Made by a program: the position numbers and the translations under genes. A stretch of DNA of 5,177 nucleotides from Glaciecola sp. UBA983. GTDB taxonomy: Bacteria > Pseudomonadota > Gammaproteobacteria > Enterobacterales > Alteromonadaceae. This document shows positions 1-5,177 of the stretch, in pieces (position 1 is the first letter of the stretch; every line of letters begins with the position of its first letter). The notes under the pieces were generated by a model. The model saw nothing but the letters and a program-made list of their open reading frames with translations. It did no database searches and was not told where the DNA came from. The DNA lies in assembly GCA_002292215.1 (NCBI GenBank), contig DBBN01000026.1, positions 18,305 to 23,481 on the forward strand. The letters run 5' to 3'.

Positions 1-13
1 TATTCAGCTTATA

Positions 14-44
14 TTGATTTTTTATCCACAAGTAAAAATATAAT
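14..44 (+). promoter_or_regulatory. Possible distal dnaA promoter
   Basis: A TTGATT hexamer at 14-19 and a perfect TATAAT at 39-44 resemble sigma-70 promoter elements. The 19-nt spacer is longer than optimal, and this stretch is very AT-rich, so a chance TATAAT is plausible. A perfect DnaA box (22-30) lies in the spacer, which would let DnaA repress this promoter if it is real. It would add a second, longer dnaA transcript. Confidence 0.25.
22..30 (+). promoter_or_regulatory. DnaA box, perfect consensus
   Basis: TTATCCACA is an exact match to the high-affinity DnaA box. It lies 112 nt upstream of the dnaA start codon. Established knowledge: DnaA binds this 9-mer through its C-terminal domain IV, both at oriC and in its own promoter. 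Here it could serve autoregulation, or it could be the edge of an origin lying further upstream. The window starts too close to decide. Confidence 0.75.
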
Positions 45-81
45 AAATACAGTCGCTTAACGTCTAGAGCTATATTATTTA

Positions 82-109
82 TTGTTTGGACTGTGGATAG
101 GCGTATAAT
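82..109 (+). promoter_or_regulatory. Likely dnaA promoter (sigma-70 type)
   Basis: A perfect -10 TATAAT at 104-109 lies 16 nt after a partial -35 TTGTTT at 82-87, which matches the TTG core of TTGACA. Transcription would start near 116, about 25 nt upstream of the dnaA ATG, giving a short leader. A near-consensus DnaA box on the opposite strand (92-100) fills the spacer, and a weaker DnaA-box-like sequence overlaps the -10. DnaA binding there would block RNA polymerase, the usual autorepression arrangement. Confidence 0.6.
92..100 (-). promoter_or_regulatory. DnaA box in dnaA promoter spacer, one mismatch
   Basis: The + strand reads TGTGGATAG, so the - strand reads CTATCCACA, differing from TTATCCACA only at the first base. 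It lies between the -35 and -10 hexamers of the likely dnaA promoter, so bound DnaA would sterically exclude RNA polymerase. The position makes it more credible than a random one-mismatch hit. Confidence 0.6.
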
Positions 110-117
110 TAGCCACA
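109..117 (+). promoter_or_regulatory. Weak DnaA-box-like site next to the -10
   Basis: TTAGCCACA differs from the consensus at position 4 (G for T). It overlaps the last base of the -10 hexamer and covers the predicted transcription start. Two one-mismatch sites within 26 bp, facing each other, suggest a compound operator. Low-affinity sites of this kind are known to be preferred by ATP-DnaA. Function is inferred from position only. Confidence 0.35.
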
Positions 118-130
118 GATAATAATTATA

Positions 131-135
131 AAGGG
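131..135 (+). promoter_or_regulatory. Ribosome binding site of dnaA
   Basis: AAGGG lies 6 nt before the ATG at 142. It fixes the dnaA start: the upstream frame meets a TAA at 106-108 and has no other start codon in between. Confidence 0.65.
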
Positions 136-141
136 TTTGAT

Positions 142-1563
142 ATGCAACTTTGGGAGCAGTGTCTAGAGCGTTTGTCGCTTGATTTAGACGCACAGCAATT
201 TAATATGTGGATAAGACCATTACAGGCTGATTTGCAATTAGAAGAAGGACAATTAATTGCCATCACACTTTTTGCACCAAATCGTTTCGTGCTTGATTGG
301 GTCAGAGATAAATACCTTAATCAAATTTCTCATTTAATAAGTGAATATCATTCTGCCCCAGGTGAGCCTCCTAAGTTAATTTTGGATGTATTTGCCAAAC
401 GTTCAAATCAATCAAATACGCCTTTATCTTCAGGTGTTTCCAATTCTTCAATCCAAACTAGTATGCCCGCCGCAACTCAACCAAAAGCGCCTGTAGTTTC
501 TGTTGCTGCAACGGCAGATATTCCGCCTATGGTATCGCAATATAAAAGTAATATTAATCCTAATTACCAATTTGATAATTTTGTTGAAGGTAAGTCAAAC
601 CAGTTAGCGCGAGCTGCAGCTACGTCTGTGGCAAATGATCCTGGTGGTGCATATAATCCTTTATTTATTTATGGCGGTACAGGTTTAGGTAAAACTCACT
701 TGTTACATGCGGTAGGGAATGGGATTGCTGCGACTAAACCCAATGCTAAGATTGTCTATATGCATTCTGAGCGTTTCGTCCAAGATATGGTTAAGGCATT
801 ACAAAATAATGCGATTGATGATTTTAAACGGTATTATCGTTCGGTCGACGCATTATTGATTGATGATATCCAATTTTTTGCAGGCAAAGATCGTTCACAA
901 GAAGAATTTTTTCACACATTTAATGCTTTGTTAGAAGGTAACCAACAGATTATCCTCACGTCTGACAAATACCCTAAAGAAATTGTCGGGGTAGAAGACC
1001 GCCTTAAATCACGATTCGGTTGGGGTTTAACGATAGCTATTGAGCCTCCGGAATTAGAAACTCGTGTTGCTATATTAATGCGCAAGGCAGAAGAAAATAA
1101 AATTAAACTCCCCAATGAAGTTGCCTTCTTTATCGCGAAACGTTTACGTACAAATGTACGTGAATTAGAAGGTGCCTTAAATAGGGTAATTGCTAATGCT
1201 AATTTTACAGGGCGTGAGATAAGTATTGATTTTGTTCGTGAAGCATTACGTGATTTATTAGCGTTACAAGATAAATTAGTGACTGTGGATAATATTCAAA
1301 AGACAGTTGCTGATTATTATAAAATTAAAGTTGCTGATATATTATCCAAACGCCGAAGTCGAAGTGTTGCTCGTCCAAGACAAATGGCGATGGCTCTAGC
1401 TAAGGAATTGACTAACCACAGTTTACCTGAAATAGGCAATGGATTTGGGGGCAGGGATCACACGACTGTTTTGCATGCTTGTCGAAAAATCGAACAGTTA
1501 AAAGAAGAAAGTCATGATATAAAGGAAGACTACAAGAATTTAATTAGAACTTTGTCTTCTTAA
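142..1563 (+). CDS. dnaA: Chromosomal replication initiator protein DnaA
   Basis: DnaA binds 9-bp boxes at oriC, oligomerises in its ATP form, melts the duplex and recruits the DnaB helicase. The 473-residue protein (E. coli: 467) shows all four domains. Domain I (about 1-80) has the MWIRPLQ and [10 protein letters not shown] blocks. A Ser/Thr/Ala/Pro-rich linker (about 85-135) is the variable domain II. The AAA+ domain III has Walker A GGTGLGKT (178-185), Walker B LLIDDIQF (238-245), the arginine-finger region RLKSRF (288-293) and the sensor II motif NVRELEG (338-344). DNA-binding domain IV has the basic stretch [13 protein letters not shown] (402-414) and the signature [14 protein letters not shown] (437-450). 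From domain III onward it is nearly identical to the enterobacterial protein. Oddities are a domain I loop (around 30-42) about five residues longer than in E. coli, and Gln19 where I align E. coli Glu21. The start is the only one available and has a good ribosome site. Promoter DnaA boxes suggest autorepression. Confidence 0.98.
   Translation: MQLWEQCLERLSLDLDAQQFNMWIRPLQADLQLEEGQLIAITLFAPNRFVLDWVRDKYLNQISHLISEYHSAPGEPPKLILDVFAKRSNQSNTPLSSGVSNSSIQTSMPAATQPKAPVVSVAATADIPPMVSQYKSNINPNYQFDNFVEGKSNQLARAAATSVANDPGGAYNPLFIYGGTGLGKTHLLHAVGNGIAATKPNAKIVYMHSERFVQDMVKALQNNAIDDFKRYYRSVDALLIDDIQFFAGKDRSQEEFFHTFNALLEGNQQIILTSDKYPKEIVGVEDRLKSRFGWGLTIAIEPPELETRVAILMRKAEENKIKLPNEVAFFIAKRLRTNVRELEGALNRVIANANFTGREISIDFVREALRDLLALQDKLVTVDNIQKTVADYYKIKVADILSKRRSRSVARPRQMAMALAKELTNHSLPEIGNGFGGRDHTTVLHACRKIEQLKEESHDIKEDYKNLIRTLSS
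206..214 (-). promoter_or_regulatory. DnaA box inside the start of dnaA, perfect consensus
   Basis: The + strand reads TGTGGATAA, the exact reverse complement of TTATCCACA. It falls in codons 22-25 (Met-Trp-Ile-Arg), part of the conserved MWIRPLQ block, so protein constraint explains some of the match. The ATA and AGA codon choices complete it. Being within 125 nt of the leader boxes, it may belong to the same DnaA-binding cluster. Confidence 0.5.
1284..1292 (-). promoter_or_regulatory. DnaA box inside the 3' part of dnaA, perfect consensus
   Basis: The + strand reads TGTGGATAA, an exact inverse-strand consensus box, encoding part of Thr-Val-Asp-Asn (381-384). It is isolated, about 1.07 kb from the leader cluster and 330 nt before dnaN. 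A single perfect 9-mer in 5 kb is not strongly improbable by chance in AT-rich DNA, so the sequence match is certain but its function is not. Confidence 0.35.
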
Positions 1564-1581
1564 GCATTAGAATGGCATAAT
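1552..1581 (+). promoter_or_regulatory. Possible dnaN promoter across the dnaA stop
   Basis: TTGTCT (1552-1557) is followed after 18 nt by CATAAT (1576-1581), giving four and five matches to the sigma-70 hexamers. It would start transcription near 1588, 27 nt before the dnaN ATG. Additional dnaN promoters within or after dnaA are known in E. coli. The match is imperfect and the region AT-rich, so this is tentative. Confidence 0.25.
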
Positions 1582-1614
1582 GAAATAACGCTTACAGCCA
1601 ATGAGATCCTGACC

Positions 1615-2721
1615 ATGAAATTTACGATCAGCCGTGAACAATTTTTACAACCGTTGCAATTAGTTTCTGGTGCAATTGAACGTCGCCATACTCTACCAAT
1701 TTTATCTAATATTTTATTAGTCGTAAAAGATGGTACGTTGACATTAACAGGAACAGATTTAGAAGTAGAACTCATTTCTCATTTAGCTCTATCATCTGAA
1801 GGTTATGAAGAAGGTGAGATTACTGTCCCGGCTAAAAAATTAGTAGATATATGTCGTGGTCTTTCTGACGGAAATGATATTACGTTCCAGGTTGATGGTA
1901 ATAAAGCGACGATACGTTCAGGTCGTGGGCGTTATACTCTTTCTACGTTAAATGCAGCTGATTATCCTAACTTAGAAGATTGGCAAGCAGACGTTGAGTT
2001 TGTTATTTCGCAAAGTGATTTAAAGCATTTAATTGATAGCACTAGCTTTGCTATGGCACAGCAAGATGTGCGTTATTATTTAAATGGAATGTCATTAGAA
2101 ACTGAAGAAAACAATATTCGTACGGTTGCGACTGATGGTCACCGTTTAGCGTTATGTAATTTAGCGTATACGACGGATACACTTCCAGTTCGTCAGGTGA
2201 TTATTCCTCGTAAAGGTGTACTTGAAATTAACCGCTTGATTGAATCAAATGATAGTTCGGTTAAAATTAAAATTGGTTCTAACCATATTAGTGTCAAGTC
2301 TGCAGATTTTGTTTTTACTTCTAAATTGGTTGATGGACGTTTTCCTGATCACCGTCGTGTATTACCGAAAGAAACCACTAAAGCAGTCATTGCGAATAAA
2401 GACGTAATGAAAAAAGCATTTAGTCGTGCATCTATTTTATCAAATGAAAAATTTCGTGGTGTTCGATTAAACTTATCTGCTGGTGAGTTGAAGATTACCG
2501 CCAATAACCCTGAGCAAGAAGAAGCAGAAGAAATTGTAGATGTTAACTATCAAGGTGAAGATCTTGAAATTGGCTTTAACGTGGCATATTTGATAGATGT
2601 CATGAATGCATTAAAAACTGATGATGTTAAGTTTAACTTATCGGATTCAAACGCCAGTGCACTCATTGAAGACGCCATGGATAGTTCGGCATTATACGTC
2701 ATCATGCCAATGCGTCTTTAG
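1615..2721 (+). CDS. dnaN: DNA polymerase III beta subunit (sliding clamp)
   Basis: The clamp forms a head-to-tail dimeric ring around DNA. It tethers polymerase III and binds many partners, including the delta subunit, MutS, ligase and Hda. The 368 residues match the family length (E. coli: 366), enough for three clamp folds of about 120 residues. Recognisable landmarks are the N-terminal block ending ERRHTLPILSNILL (22-35), the partner-binding cleft motif ATDGHRLAL (172-180), FPDHRRVLP (243-251), and the C-terminal tail YVIMPMRL (361-368), which forms the rest of the cleft. All key cleft residues that I can place are present. The ATG is supported by the family N-terminus (MKFTISRE). The ribosome site is weak (GAG at 1603-1605, 9 nt upstream). 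It lies 51 nt after dnaA with no terminator between, so read-through from the dnaA promoter is likely. Confidence 0.98.
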   Translation: MKFTISREQFLQPLQLVSGAIERRHTLPILSNILLVVKDGTLTLTGTDLEVELISHLALSSEGYEEGEITVPAKKLVDICRGLSDGNDITFQVDGNKATIRSGRGRYTLSTLNAADYPNLEDWQADVEFVISQSDLKHLIDSTSFAMAQQDVRYYLNGMSLETEENNIRTVATDGHRLALCNLAYTTDTLPVRQVIIPRKGVLEINRLIESNDSSVKIKIGSNHISVKSADFVFTSKLVDGRFPDHRRVLPKETTKAVIANKDVMKKAFSRASILSNEKFRGVRLNLSAGELKITANNPEQEEAEEIVDVNYQGEDLEIGFNVAYLIDVMNALKTDDVKFNLSDSNASALIEDAMDSSALYVIMPMRL

Positions 2722-2740
2722 TCCTCAGCTTGAATTTATT

Positions 2741-5177
<2,437 letters not shown>

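Noticed and set aside
1..141. Complete oriC in the leader
   Set aside because: Only 141 bases are visible, with two strong or near-consensus boxes and no clear unwinding element. The upstream gene and the rest of any origin lie outside the window.
62..169. Direct repeat GTCTAGAGC at 62-70 and 161-169
   Set aside because: It is only 9 bp, the second copy lies in dnaA codons, and no third copy or spacing pattern supports an iteron-like role.
908..916. Relaxed DnaA-box match TTTTTCACA inside dnaA
   Set aside because: It fits only the loose TTWTNCACA pattern, which is expected by chance in AT-rich coding sequence.
912..1115. 67-codon open frame on the - strand within dnaA
   Set aside because: It lies antisense to the strongly conserved AAA+ region of dnaA and has no recognisable motifs. 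It is a shadow frame.
1342..1350. TTATCCAAA inside dnaA as a DnaA box
   Set aside because: The mismatch breaks the essential CACA core, and it is in coding sequence with no supporting cluster.
1560..1775. 71-codon open frame on the - strand over the dnaA-dnaN gap and dnaN start
   Set aside because: It is antisense to the conserved dnaN N-terminus and shows no family features.
2621..2740. Upstream extension of the recF frame by 40 codons
   Set aside because: The extra residues overlap dnaN out of frame and do not resemble RecF. The family N-terminus begins at the ATG at 2741.

Overview
The window is an ordinary core-chromosome replication block, dnaA-dnaN-recF-gyrB, with all four genes on the + strand. 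Protein sequence and gene order point to a marine-type, non-enteric gammaproteobacterium of the Alteromonadales/Vibrionales kind. DnaA, DnaN and GyrB read as close relatives of the E. coli proteins, but base composition is AT-rich (high-30s percent GC in the line I counted), and recF carries two ParB-binding parS sites, which E. coli lacks. The sequence does not allow a safe genus name.

Layout. Positions 1-141 are a non-coding leader with DnaA boxes and a promoter with a perfect -10. dnaA (142-1563) encodes the replication initiator. A 51-nt gap leads to dnaN (1615-2721), the polymerase III sliding clamp. recF (2741-3841) follows after 19 nt. gyrB (3846-5177) starts 4 nt after the recF stop and runs off the window with 444 of about 800 codons visible. 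I see no frameshifts, mobile elements, tRNA or rRNA genes, CRISPR arrays or gene-free stretches over 300 bases. No clear terminator separates the genes, so at least partial co-transcription is likely.

How the parts work together. DnaA opens the origin, the DnaN clamp makes the polymerase processive and takes part in switching DnaA off, RecF loads recombinase at gapped forks, and gyrase removes the positive supercoils ahead of the fork. The dnaA leader looks autoregulated, with one near-consensus DnaA box inside the promoter spacer, a weaker one overlapping the -10, and perfect boxes upstream and just inside the coding region.

The most interesting signal is two identical 16-bp palindrome-like parS sites, at 3162-3177 and 3801-3816. 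Both lie inside recF in the same codon phase, so both encode Phe-His-Val-Glu. They imply a chromosomal ParABS system elsewhere in the genome and mark this locus as origin-proximal. I found no evidence of a wholly new system.
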